Origin: Kalaharituber pfeilii | Lineage: Eukaryota > Ascomycota > Pezizomycetes > Pezizales > Pezizaceae | Direction: 5' to 3' | Length of the DNA stretch: 64,000 bases | Assembly: GCA_015179045.1 (NCBI GenBank) | Contig: WHUZ01000022.1 | Coordinates: forward strand, 248,001 to 312,000 | Shown here: positions 32,172-44,567 of the stretch, in pieces | How positions within the stretch are numbered: the first letter of the stretch is position 1 | How the letters are laid out: each line of letters starts with the position of its first letter | The notes under the pieces: model-generated | The model's database searches: none | What the model was told of the DNA's origin: nothing | What the model saw: only the letters and a program-made list of their open reading frames with translations | Program-made: the position numbers and the translations under genes

Positions 32172-34016
32172 GTCACGTAACCCCGCATACAGCTACCAGC
32201 CTAGGGCGGGGACTTCCATATAATTATGACTTCCGCGAGTTAGCAGACCCTATCGTCCTTTTTGTTCCCGAGTCAATTGGTAGTTCCAGCTCGTTCTAGA
32301 ATTTGAAATGGGGGGAAGCTTGCCCCACAAATCAATTAGCATATCGAATGCCATCTCCTCAATTTCGACCTCTGCGTCGAGAAGAGGCACATGTATACAA
32401 CTCTCAAACCTTCCATCCATCTCACCATGTTGACATGTGTATCTACCCATTCATCTACCCCTTGCTGTTAGACAAAAGAATAAGAGGTTTCAAAGTAATC
32501 AAGCTCCGCTCGATGACGTACAGCAGGAAACTCGAGACCTTGAGATCCTCAGGTACAAAGAGAATGTATATATTTCCAAGTTAGGAATAGAAAATGCAAG
32601 TCACGTCAGCGGGATGTAATTTTTCACATGACTTGAGAAATATGACGCATGAAGAACTAGAAACAGAACATAGAAAGAGATGGGAGTATTACAGAATGAC
32701 AAAAAAAATAGAAGTGTGGAAAGACCGGACGTGGCACTATGCCATTTTCAACACTTCGTTTCCCAATGGTAGGTACCCTCGTTATTTCAAACCATTGCCA
32801 GGTGATAGGACTTCGTGCACCGTCAGTTCTGGAAATACTCGGAACCCCCCTAAATAATTGCACACTGCAACATATACATCCAATTGGCCAATGAAAATTG
32901 AAGGGCGTGGTTGACAGCCAATAAACGTTCTCACGTGGCATCTTGCAGCGTGCAATCATTCAGGGGGGTTCCGAGTAGGTGAGTCAAGTTGCCTTGTTGC
33001 TAAGTTTGTTAATTGACACATTCTCTCAACGACGACCAGAATTATTCCTGTTTCGACCGCTTTTGCTACCTCCTCGCTTTGGACCACCTTCTTATATGAC
33101 AGTATCATATCTTTTAGCCTTAGCACTGATATCTTGGCCGGAAGAACACCGCAGCATTTTGATTGTAGGGTCCCTTCTCCGCCGTTTTTCTAAATCTCTC
33201 GGTGTCATCATCCATCCGTCGACCTTATTTTTCGTCAACATTGGCCTCTTCTGTTGCCATGTATACCGACACGTTCCCTGTTGATGAATTGAAGTTCCAA
33301 GTAGTTGCCTTCGGAATATGCCATCTTGCAACCATTCATTTCAGATTCCTTTTCCCTTAGCTAAGAGTCCACCCAATCTTTCTAACTACTCAATTTCACC
33401 ATCCTTTTCTACCGGCACTGCTACTCGGATTGAATCTCGCACTCCTTCTTGTCCTAGGTATACTCATTGATGCACACCACCTCTTTCAATAGACTTTTTT
33501 CAGTTCCTTAGATTTCCCCCTACTACAGTATTCTCTGGCTTCGATTAGAGCCAACTAGAGGGCCATTTGCACTTTCGGATTTTTTTTTATATGTGGTATC
33601 CGGAAAAAGCGCAATATCCCCGGAGAAAACCTTACGATGTAGTAGTGAGTGATACGGTTGATATGCCAGTTCCTGCCCGCTAGCACATCCTCGTTGCCAT
33701 GCACAAACCTGCGCACGCTGGCAAGGCACTGACTGTTGGCATATTGCATAGTAGTACTGTACAAAGTATCTTTAATTGATTTTGCTACGCATTTAGATTG
33801 CTATAGCATAAAAGCTAGGAATAAAGATTTTATATTTCTGCGGAACGATAGGAAAAAATTCTAGATATGCTCCAGGTATTTCTCTTGCATTGAGTGAAAA
33901 TTTTTAGAATGTCACGTTTATACCTATCGTAGGCAGTGAAGTCCGGAACCCTCTGCATTCTGTTCCGACAGTGGGAAGGGCTGCGCTGAGCCAAGCATTG
34001 GTGATACTAACCTATC
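32172..34016. other. Unit 1-specific segment, mostly unassigned
   Basis: Absent from unit 2, where the short microsatellite is followed within 50 bp by the NLR 3' flank. Starts with a family 2 retroposon end on the minus strand (32172-32200), whose 5' limit I cannot place. Contains one MITE (32838-32975). No gene supported; the 32594-32857 frame overlaps the MITE edge. Confidence 0.5.
32838..32975. mobile_element. MITE, 138 bp, TA-flanked
   Basis: About 32 bp inverted ends start CTCGGAACCCCCCT and include ATTGCAC.CTGCAA, bordered by TA (32836-32837 and 32976-32977). The interior is too short to code. Confidence 0.75.
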
Positions 34017-34028
34017 GGGTAAGTAGGG

Positions 34029-34245
34029 TTTTTTTTTTTTTTTCTTTGTATCAGTACTCGCGTGCCGCCCTAAGGGCTATGGCGAGGGTAGATACATGTA
34101 GGAAAAGAAAAATAAATAAGTATTGAAATTATCCCGTCATCCCAAATAAATGCGACCTGAGAAGAATAAGTAGTAGGAAATAGTCCGTCATCCTGATAAA
34201 TAAGTCAACGTCCCTCTCTTTCGGCCCATTCTACTGTCTATCAGG
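34029..34245 (-). mobile_element. 5'-truncated LINE fragment (family 1), minus strand
   Basis: Poly-A (as plus-strand T), then the reverse complement of CCTCGCCATAGCCCTTAGGG and CGGCACGCGAGTACTGATAC. The 12 bp target-site duplication GGGTAAGTAGGG lies at 34017-34028 and 34246-34257. The 5' end falls near the end of ORF2 (AGAATGGGCC matches the last codons of the copy at 18770). Confidence 0.85.
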
Positions 34246-34257
34246 GGGTAAGTAGGG

Positions 34258-34949
34258 AACGGACCTCTGTAAAGCGCCAACTAACTATGCATTTGAGATG
34301 CTTTCCACCACCACTCTCGCTGTCAAACTCAGTGACGGGACTACACCTTTGCATGTTAAATTATTTAAGCTCTGCATTTCAACCACCCTCTCCTTTCCCT
34401 CGCTGCTTGAAACCGAAGGAAAAAAAAAATAATTCAATAAATATATCAGTAAAGGAAAAATCTCTATTCCTGAGTGACCCAAAAATCAGGGCTTCTCCCT
34501 GTACATGCAGATAGTAGGTAAATAGAGGTAGACTCATTTCCGGCATGAGGGGGATATACAGCGGGGGTTGCTGGGTTGGCTGTCAGATAGTTCACTGTTA
34601 CGCCGAATTATAAGCAAGTGTCTATTTACATGGAGGTAAATTCATGTTCTGCACTAGACTGGGTGTTCTTGATCAGATGATACAGTATGTTCCTGAGGAA
34701 TACAGTCTATTCATGAATAGACAGGTCGGTTCGCGAGCCCGCAAATGTTCTCTCCGGTATTCTGCAACAGGAATGGCAAAACTAACAACAGAAATGATAT
34801 AAACATTAATTGATAAATGCATAAAGAAAAACATAAGCAAAACGGCATGTTCGGGTAGGCTATATAATGGGGCTAGCAAGACATGAGAAAAGGTAAGGCC
34901 CAGGGCGGCGACACAAGGCACCAGCACCACAATACTATCGGCACGTGCT
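34258..34949. other. 3' flank of NLR copy A
   Basis: Homologous to 49740-50400 in unit 2. No gene. Probably holds the 3' UTR of the minus-strand NLR. Confidence 0.5.
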
Positions 34950-37900
34950 TCACATATTCTCAGCAAGTATAGGCTCTCCAACTGCTTTATGTTGTCTAAG
35001 CAAGCGATCATTACGCGGATCCAGCCCAGTCACACCCTGGATGTTTACATTCGTGAGGTCGAGTCTGTTTTGGGGTGTTGCCCATAAACCAGTGATACCC
35101 AAGTTGTTGTGGACGTCTAGCGTGCGACTGGCATTTTGTTGCAACTGCCATATAAACAATGTATTACCATTGCTAGAGGCAAGCAGATGGCCGTCAGGAG
35201 AGAAGGCGACAGCAGCGTATCCAAAATCAACATGGCCCTGAAAAGTATGGATCACTTCTTGGCGCTGAACTGACCATAGCCGTATAGTGCCATCAGAACC
35301 GCCGCCAAAGGCAAGCAGCTGGCCGTCAGGAGAGAAGGCGACATGCTTTATGAAGCCGGTATGGGTCTCAAAGGTACCGATAACTTCTTGACGCTCAACT
35401 GACCATAGCTGTAAAGTGCAATCCGGAGGCATACTGCTAGAGGCAAGCAGCTGGCCATCAGGAGAGAAGGTGACACTAGTTACCGAGTTTCTATTGCCCT
35501 TGAGAGTATGGATCGCTTCTTGACGCTCAACTGACCATAGCTGTATAGTGCCATCTCTATAACCAGAGGCAAGCAGCTGGCTATCAGGAGAGAAGGCGAC
35601 ACTGTCTGCCCAGACACTGTTTACCGAGACTATATCGCGCTTGAAGGTATGGATCGCTTCTTGACGCTCAACTGACCATAGCTGCATAGTGCCATCCTTA
35701 CCGCCAGAGGCAAGCAGGCGGCCATCAGGAGAGAAGGCGATACTGAATACCCTGCCTCTAACGCCCTTGAAGGTATAGATCGCTTCTTGACGCTCAACTG
35801 ACCATACCTGTATAGTGCCATCCCGATCACTGCTAGGGGCAAGCAGCTGGCCGTCAGGAGAGAAGGCGAAATGCCTTCCCCAGAATCTATCCACCCTCAA
35901 GGTATGAATAGCTTCTTGACGGTGAACTGACCATAGCTGTATAGTAGCTTCACCATCACTGGAGGCAAGCAGCTGGCCGTCAGGAGAGAAGGCGACCCTG
36001 GATATCGAGTCTCCATGGCCCTCAAAGCTATGGATAACTTCTGGACGCTCAACTGACCATAGCCGTATAGTGCCATTCTTATAACTGCCGCTAGAGGAGG
36101 CAAGCAGCTGGCCATCAGGAGAGAAGGCGACACTGTCTACCTTGCCTATATCGCCCTCAAAGGTATGGATCGCTTCTTGACGCTCAAGTGGCCATAGCCG
36201 TATAGTGCCGTCCTTATAACTGCCGCCAGAGGAGGCAAGCAGCTGGCCATCAGGAGAGAATGCGACACTGTCTACCGAGCCTCTACCGACCTCAAAAGTA
36301 TGGATTACTTCTTGACGCTCAACTGACCATAGCCGTATGTTCCCATACACGGGATGGCCGCCGCTAGAGGCAAGCAGCTGGCCGTCGGGAGAGAATGCGA
36401 CACTCCTTACTGAGTATCTATCGTTCTTAAAGGTATGGATCGCTTCTTGACGTCCAACTGACAATAGCTGTATAGCGCCATACTCATTGCTAGAGGCAAG
36501 CAGCTGGCCATCAGGAGAGAAGGCAACACTGAGTACCGCGTTGCTGTGGCACTTAAAGGTACAGATAACTTCTTGATGTTCAACTGACCACAGCAGTATA
36601 GTGCCAAAGTCATGGCCAGAGGCAAGCAACTGGCCGTCAGGAGAGAAAGCAACACTGTGTACGCTGCCTCTATTGCCGTTGAAGGTATGGATCGCTTCTT
36701 GATGCTGAACTGACCATAGCAGTATAGTGCCCCAGTAATCACCAGAGGCAAGCAGCCGGCCGTCAGGAGAGAAGGTGATACCGTATACCCTGTAGCCATC
36801 GCCCTCGAAGGTATGGATAGCTTCTTGACGCTGAACTGACCATAGCCGGACAGTGTGATCACCACCGCCAGTGGCAAGCAGCTGGCCGTCAGGAGAGAAT
36901 GCGACACTTGATACCGATTCTGTATGACCTTCAAAGGTATGGATAGCTTCTTGACGCTCAACTGACCATAGTCGGACACTGCCATCCTGACCGCCAGAGG
37001 CAAGCAGCTGGCCGTCAGGAGAGAAGGCGATACCACGTACCGCGGAACCTACCTTTATGAAAGGCCTTTCCCCAAACGATACAAAGCTCATGCTAGCATT
37101 ACTTAAGTCTGCATTCCTAAACAAGGTTTGCTGCATACGAACCTGCTTGCTCACCATGGCATTAGCTAATCCAGTTTGATATGAGTAACAAGTTATAAGT
37201 GAATATACGAACCCGACATAGGTTTGCATTTTGCAGTTGAGCATGACTAAAGCAACCAGTACTTATATCTGCTCTTGGAATCCTTATACCACGCAAATCG
37301 TAACCCCCAAAGCTCTTCCCAGATCTAACTAGAATTGTAATTGCATTTGCTGCTGCCTGGGAAAAACTAGCATCAATTTTTGATCGCTCCACTAGAGCCA
37401 AAAGATCATCCTTCAATAGCCATGCTCTTTCTACGATGAAATCAAGAACACCAGGATCATCAACAAGATGAAAGTCATTGATTAGTGCATTGGCTTTACA
37501 CTCTTTCAATGCGTTATCCTGCCAGATTACTTCAGCTACCAAATAGTCTCGCAGTGACTTGTGTAAAAATCGGTATGTATTTCCCTGTCGAATAAGCGGG
37601 GAACTGAGGCGTAAGATTTGCACTTTGGTGTTATCATTTGCTAGAAATTTTCCCCAGTCTGACTGATCTTGTACAGAATTGAAGAAAATATTAGCAGGCT
37701 CATGGGTTGCTTCTAACACCTGATGGCGATAGAGAGCTAGTGCAAACTGTTGGCAATAGCATCGTGCTTGGAGGCTGAAGTTGTTCTCTTCTAACTGGGT
37801 AAATGCAGTACGTTGAGCTTCTGGTAATTGAATATTATCCAAACGTTCCTTTGCCTGGTCGATCCAATAATCAATGAACTGATGGTATATATCACCGCGC

Positions 37901-40130
37901 TTGAGTTTGCCTTTGCTTTGAGCTGGTTTTATGGTCATCGTTAATTTGAGTAGGAAAGGGTTGCTGACCAAGCTACAAACATCAGGCTTCAGGATATATT
38001 GTTCGTACTCCTCAACAGAGCGACCAGGTTTGGCCTTCACATATTGCGAAATATACCTCCGGATACTTAGCTTCGAAAATGGTGCAAGGTAGAATTCCTG
38101 TAATAGTTTCGGCTGGCCACGAGGGTAAAACTTGCTCCGATACCCAGAGAGCAAATATTCGGGTCGACTGGTAATGATCACTTTTGCATTCCACGTATCA
38201 AGCTTGTTTTCGGTATAAAAGTTGCGGTCTCGCCTCTCAATTTCATCGTAACCGTCCAAGATAAAGACAAACTGCCGTTGACGCCGAACTAGTGCTATTT
38301 GGTCCTCATGAAAGCCTTGTTCAGAAAAGAAAGTAGCGATGAGGTCGTGATTGTGGGCTCCTGGTCGATATACTCTAAACAGTGCAATAAACACAGGAAC
38401 AACTGTAGTTGCTTGATTGGAGGCTCTGTCGTAGTCAACCCATAGCTGGCGTGCAAGGTGATGGTTGAACGTTGATTTCCCAGACCCAGCTGCACCTTGA
38501 ATCAAGCAAACCTTTTCTGATGCAGTATCGGAGAGGAATTTCTGAACAGCCTCTAGTAGGTCAAAACGCTGGCTATCATGTGGATGCATCATTCCTTCTG
38601 CCGGAATGTATAGGTCAAACTCGAATTCCTCCAGCTTATGTTTAGCGAGATAGCCCTCCTTAAGCTGCTCAAACTCAGTTTTCCAAACAGTTGATTGACG
38701 TTGATTCGACACTACAGTAAGTTACGTTAACAAGAGATCGGCAAACAAATGTGCACCAAACGTACCAAGTGTAGTTAACATATCCTTAATTTCCTTAATT
38801 TCTGTTTGCATTATTAATAGTTAGTGTCAATTTCATAACCCTTTTCCATGACCGAAATAAATATAATCTTGCACTCACCGCCTAGCATGGACAAAGGTTT
38901 CAGGTCCTCTCTGATACCATTTAAAAGAACCTTCATCTGTTCAAGATCATTGGAACACTCTTTTTCCATTAGATAAATTTGTTCATGCAAGACTCTTATA
39001 GTGTCCTTACCCATGACCCTTTTCATTGTAGCCATATCTGCACACTCCCGGACAACCTTTTCCTTGCTTGCGATTTCATCGAGAATGGGTTGAATCGATA
39101 TTGAGAAAGGTGTGATAAGGTTCTCAACCTTCCTTGCCACTATTTATTTCCCATTAGTCAAATCCAAACTGACTTAAATTAAACCGAGCTGATTTATCCT
39201 CACATGATGCTGAGCTGCCAAAATATTTTTGTACTTCGTTTGCAAACTTCGAAATTGCAACATAGAGTGCATCCAGAGCAGAACCCAACTTGTGTTTGAA
39301 AGCCTCAGTTAAGTCTGAATGCATCGTGACCTCCAGCAATGCAGTCCCATGGATGTGTGCATAGAATTCACATGTGGCCATTGTCTCAATAATGGTTGCC
39401 ATTGCATCTTTCACCTTCTCCATTAATTCAAAACGATTGAGTGCAACCTATTATTATGATTAGCTTTAGTTCCATTAGGGAGAAACTATGACTGGCCTGC
39501 AAAATAAGTCTAACACCACTCCATACAAGAGCGGTAATATCGGGGTGATGCTGTATTGCTATATCGACTATTGCTGCATACTTCTGTACCCCCTTGAGGA
39601 TCCGGTGTAAACATTCCATATGCCGTTTGGTGTCTTCCGATTGCTCTCCTTCGAAAGCAGCTTTCGCAGACTTTAAACGCTGAATAATGGCCTCAACATC
39701 ATTGCTTTGCGAATTTAGGTGAGAAGTTTGCGGAGGTCCTGATTGTTCCTTTGGTGAATGCAATGAACCGGCTGCCGAGGTAGCATCAACATCTTGAATT
39801 TGTATCGATGGCAGTGGTAATGCGGGAGTAGTAACTGGGCCCGCTGATGTTCGTGCCTGTCCTGTTTGTGGGTTTGCGGGGCCGGGGGTGGCCGGGGATG
39901 GTATAGGCGAAGGCTTATTTGTTGGGGGCGGTTCGCTAGTTGCCCTCGTATGCTCCTTTATATTCCTGGCAGGGGATCTAGACCTAGATCTAGATGAGCC
40001 TCTATGGAGTAGTGGAAGTTAGTTTGAGCAGAGGTAAATCGCCATTCTATTTAAAAACTTACCCAATCCCAAGCTTTTCCCCGAATCTTCTGAAGAGCCC
40101 CCTTGGGCTTTTGGGAACATTTTTATCCAT
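34950..40130 (-). CDS. NACHT-WD40 NLR receptor, copy A (7 exons, ~1601 aa)
   Basis: Inferred exons on the minus strand: 40130-40063, 40001-39497, 39447-39204, 39139-38879, 38801-38766, 38711-37213, 37142-34950. Together they total 4806 bp with all junctions in frame. Start is ATG at 40130. Residues 1-115 are Ser/Arg/Pro-rich and disordered; 115-370 form a helical N-terminal domain with VWSGVRLILQVALNRF, like the helical region (DUF7708-type) preceding NACHT in fungal NLRs. NACHT follows: GAAGSGKST near 445, ILDGYDE near 522, TSRPE near 552, NPFLLKL, and a winged-helix FLHKSLRDYLVAE near 760. A pentapeptide stretch (835-900) leads to 15 WD40 repeats (906-1550). By analogy with Podospora HET-D/E it is a STAND ATPase whose WD40s sense a ligand. 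No disrupting lesion seen. Confidence 0.85.
35150..37045 (-). repeat. 15 WD40-coding repeats in copy A
   Basis: Direct ~126 bp repeats encoding WD40 units. The shared core AFSPDGQLLAS..DGTIRLWSVERQEAIHTFEG is almost invariant between units, a high-internal-identity array like those of fungal NWD proteins that exchange repeats by unequal crossing-over. Unit length varies by insertions in the loop before DG.I (units 6, 7, 8, 13). Confidence 0.9.
39448..39496 (-). other. GC-AG intron, 49 bp, in NLR copy A
   Basis: Joining CAG at 39497 to GTTGCA at 39447 gives the continuous helical-domain sequence RLILQVALNRF, the pattern expected in fungal NLR N-termini. The intervening 49 bp starts GCCAGT and ends AATAG with a GCTAATC branch-like site. 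Using the nearby GT instead puts the exon out of frame with an immediate stop. Copy B is identical here. Confidence 0.6.
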
Positions 40131-40400
40131 CGGGAATAGCTGTTGACGGTGCTTTACGAGTCGCGAAGCGAAGCGATGATAATGATGAGCACTTAGATAA
40201 AGAGCTTTTATTCACGTTGAAGATGTAAGCGATGATGATTGATGATTGCCTGTTAGCTTGCGAACTACATACGTTTGATTTGTACTCCCTGCCATGTCTT
40301 TGACCAACCATTGGCAAGTGACATACTGGACTATGCCAATTCAAGTGTGTAGTCCACCTTAACAACGACAAAAGAGAGCGTCATTCTGCTATGCATATGA
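40131..40400 (-). promoter_or_regulatory. Upstream region of NLR copy A
   Basis: The 250 bp before the ATG is strongly conserved with the copy B upstream region. On the minus strand an ATAAAAG TATA-like box lies at 40211-40205, about 75-81 nt before the start, preceded by repeated GATGATTGATGATTG-type motifs. A promoter role is inferred from position and conservation only. Confidence 0.45.
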
Positions 40401-43400
40401 TGGGAAAAGGAAAAGAGTATTCTTGGCGTCAGCCCCACGTATCATTTGCACGGATCTGGAGTGCTGCCCTGCTTTATCCGAATGTGAAGCTCATTACGCT
40501 GAAAATTTTAAACCTCTATGGCATGTGTTGAATTATGTACATAGTATCGTTTCCCTGTCTCCATGTTGGATAGTAAAATGTACCTTTTTCTGTCCAATTG
40601 GTGCTATCGGTGTCGAAACTGCAGAGTCCCCAAAACTAGCAGAACCACATTGAAAGTAGCCAACTGAACGATAGAAACATCTAAGCGTATACTATACACC
40701 TTTCCACCTTATATACCAAAAAGACCACTCTCGCGCGTGATCATTCAGCTTTCCCGGGATAGCTAGGTTTTGTTGATGCACCAGCTAGGCTTCCCATTGA
40801 CGTAAGGGCTTCGGGATTTACCGCGGCGTCTCTAGTGACCCTGGCATTGTGAACAACTATGTAGGCAGCTAAGCCTGCTGCATAACACTTGCGCGGTCCT
40901 GCCTTTCCTTCATGCCAGGGGAGGTGAATATAATGGAGCAATCTAGCTCTTCTGGGAAGTAAGGACAGCTATAAGCTATGCCGATGAAACATAGAAAGCT
41001 GGCGATACAGAGGAAAAGCTGACGGTCCCGAGCAAAGGTACTTATACCGGAGCAAAGTGGTGAGCACGGAGAGAGTTGGAAGTAGGGTGATCTTTGGGAA
41101 CGACATGAACCGTTGTGCCCCCATTGCTCCTCTTCAATCCTGAGTTTGCTGCCAGGAAAATGCGCAGGTGTGAATTTTACACTGTAGTTTGTATTCATGC
41201 TGAAGGCAAAGATTTGGTGAACGAGAGTAGGGTGTCTTTCCATAAGGACTAGGTACCGGCTTTTTTATACTAAGTACTATCTTCCTTCTCTCTCCCGCCC
41301 TTCTTCTGCTTCTAGCAACTCCACCCTGCTCTTTCGCCAAGACCGCTGCCAAGCCTTCCGTATACTCCTCTCCTCACATTGCCTACATCATTTGTATTAG
41401 GCTGCGGAAATTCTGGATGAACTGGCGAAGCATAGTAGCAACCGAGTGGGAGATTTTTGTCCAGTTTGCATATGAGTAGTTCTAGCACTATGGCACACAT
41501 TCACCTGCACACTGTCCTATTCTAATCCCCCTGTGTCTAGGACGCCATACACATTTATATGGAAGCCTATAGGTAAGTAGCAGTCAAGAAGTAGCAGCCC
41601 CACTGCGTCCCCTTAGAGCGGTCTTGGTATCGCAAGGTCTGTAACCTCATGCGCATGCTACAGTGCTGACGATATCAAAAGAAATTACGCTGTATCCGCT
41701 GCACTCAGTTACGATGTATTCAAGAGGGGAAGCAGTACATACAGTAAGTGGCGCTTAGTAAGATAAAGGGGTAGGTGCGGTGGCCACGTGACGTTTCCTT
41801 TGGTGCTAGCAACCATGCGGTAGCAGAAAATTATATATCTGCTATCTCCTGACTATATCCCAAAGATGACAGACCCAGCAGAATGAGCATAAAATATATA
41901 TTTAATCAAAATGATTGTTCCGACGCATTCCATGTGTACGGTCCGATTGGTTGGTGTGGGGATGCCTCATTCATACCAAGTGCACTGCACAACAGGGCAC
42001 CCTTTCCCCCACGCGATCTAATGCATACTCCAGTCATATGGTGGAGTGCACCAGTAAGGGACCACCTGTAACATTCGGCCGCCTGCTGACTAATACACCA
42101 AATTCCTGACCCATGTAGCTCAGGCTGTGCACTAGTACTAATTCTGCAATCTTGGCAATCTTGGCATGTAACAATTAAAAGGCCTCCCATACAAAGTGCA
42201 AATCTTTTAATCTGCTCTTTCTCGACACCACATTAAATTTTTTTTAATTTGGACAATGAAGAGTTGTAGAGCAAGCGAAACAGTACATGCCTACATTGTT
42301 TAATTTTTAATCAGATGTGGTTGGGTGAAGGAATAGAGTTGCAAGTTCCGGTTCAGTATTTTCGTCGCGGGTGGTCCCTTACTGACGCACTCCACCATAC
42401 CCTGCGTATCTCATATTGGACTAGCCCCTGGAGCGAACCTCTCCACTCTCTAGGAATAAGGAAACCATCAACAAGCATAAGACAGGTTGGTTTGCTCAAG
42501 TGTGATGATTAATAGTGTGATTATTGAACTTTTTTCTTTGGATTGAATTAATGAAAATGGAGCTCCTCTCTTTCCAACCTCGGTACCGCCTCATAAACCC
42601 ACGGCTGTGCTCTCTCCATCAATTGCTTCAGCGCACCTCCCCCTGCACCCATCCCTCTCCCTGCCCTAGTTCTCGCAGCTCCGCCTCGCGCATCGTGTTC
42701 TCAATGTGGTGACGTACTCTTCCTGGCACGAGTAATTTGTAGAGAGTTCGGCCAGCTGCATAAGATGATTTGACTTTAATTGCTGCAGCTTGCTCGGCGG
42801 AATTGACAGAATGGACCTCTGTTTTGGCGGTTGTTGGATATCAAAGTCAAGCAGGAACCTGCTCCCGCTGGCATTATGTGGGATACCGGTAGTTATTAAC
42901 CTGCAGGGCGTCTCCAACTTGGAAAAAGGGAGAAGGAGACGGATAGTGGACTCGCAGTACCGTTGCGGATATAGGGCTTTGAGTTGTGCGATGAAATCGC
43001 CAAGGAGTACACTGCGTGATGTTATCCCCGTGGTTGTAGCAGCCGTATGCAGTTGTGGTAGCAGGGGTAGGGCTGCTGTTGTAGCCGCGGTAGCCGCGGT
43101 AAGATGGGTTGTGGTGAGAGGAGGGAGATGACGGAAAACATGGAGCCGGTTCGTGGTGCGGGAGTGGGAACCCCCCTATGAATTGGTGAGTAAGGGTGTA
43201 TGGACTTTGTAGTTAATGACGCTGTGGTGTTTCGGGGTACATCAGTGTCATCAGTGACGCAATGGGGCTCAGGTTTGCTTTCCTGGACATGACCTTCTCG
43301 CCTATAGTTTCATCTGTAGTGAAGCCGGTGCTCAGCATGTTTGCCTCTTCTCGTTCCCCCATCCTAGGCAATCCGTTCCTTAGCCCTGCTATGGCATTTA

Positions 43401-44567
43401 GCTCAGAAGACCCTCCGATGCCACCAAATCCATCTCCTCCCTTTCCCTCCGCGCACCCCCTCTCTTCCACCTCCTCCACTCTCGCTCTCGATCGGCAAGG
43501 TCCAAAACACTTGCGGCGATGAGATTCGTTTGAAATTCGGGATTTTCTTTTGCATCCATCGCACCTCCGGTTTCATCAAGCTTCAACTGGTATACGAGCA
43601 CCCCCGTCCTCGTCAATTGTCGTCTATCACCGTCACTCAGAAAACACCTCACCACCGTCGTCGCGATTACCAAGTCACCGTCATCGCAGCCTTGACCCAT
43701 TCCCGTACCATTCCCGTTCAGCACGTTGCCGCATTCATTGCTGCCCTCATTGCCATCGTCAGCAAGCATATCCCAGCGGATATATCCCCGCCAACCGAAT
43801 GCCTTCGATTATACTAAATCCCCTAAACGAAAGCAGGATGGAAGAGTCGGAACAAATAAGGAGTGTGCGTGAGAGAAAAGCCGTATAGCGGATGCCATGG
43901 TGCTATATGCCGACATGTTAAATAGGCACATATACTTTGGCAACTGCTATGCAGTGTGATGCAAGTTGCACGCAGGAAGAGGTAGATATGGGGATATCAA
44001 TTCTGATAACATGTGAGCGAGCGTCGCTGTCAGATACGAAAGGCAGGTTGGAGTACTTGAAATAATCAATGCAATTTGTGAGCCGTCTGACCTTCAATCC
44101 CACCCTCTAGGGTGCCAATTATATTGAGCACGAATGTCCGAGTACTAGGTACCGTATATGAAGGGTGACCCAACTCATGAGGCTTGCTTTAACTGACTCA
44201 TCAAAGCTACGGGAATGCGTAGCAGATTGTGGCTAGTAAAGCATACGATTTAGTAAGTCGTTGCGGACCCAATTGCGTTCGGGGTAAGTGTTGTCTATGT
44301 CTTGCGAGTGGCTACGATTTTGCAGACCATGTACACCAGAGTCCCAGTGACGAGGGGAATAATGATACGACAGAAAGCAAAAAAAGAGAAAGAAAACCGA
44401 ATCCCGGCCGAAAAGCGACCCGTAAATATTATTATAGGACAGTGGCGGGATACCCCAGTACTGGGAGCTTCGACCTCCTCGACGCGAACTGATCAGAGTT
44501 CCAAGAGGGGGCGATGCGCAATGTTCCCCACGGTTGGAATTTCGATATCGATAACAGGAGCGGGGTA
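40401..44567. other. Unit 1 distal spacer, no supported gene
   Basis: Homologous to 55800-60956 of unit 2 apart from indels. About 720 bp at 43242-43962 is missing from unit 2; it contains a minus-strand frame (43769-43398) with moderately protein-like composition and no ATG or domain I can name. The 43020-43130 interval is GTAG/GCGGTA-rich simple sequence. The plus-strand frame at 44229-44492 is shared with 60627-60881 but differs by frameshifting indels, arguing against coding. Confidence 0.4.

Noticed and set aside
35630..37036. Additional minus-strand frames inside the WD40 arrays, rich in CLPLA and YGQL repeats
   Set aside because: They are alternative-frame readings of the WD40 repeat unit; the same pattern occurs in all three NLR copies.
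44229..44492. Small plus-strand gene shared by both units (also 60627-60881)
   Set aside because: Indels between the two copies shift the frame and no ATG is present at the start; composition is not convincingly coding.
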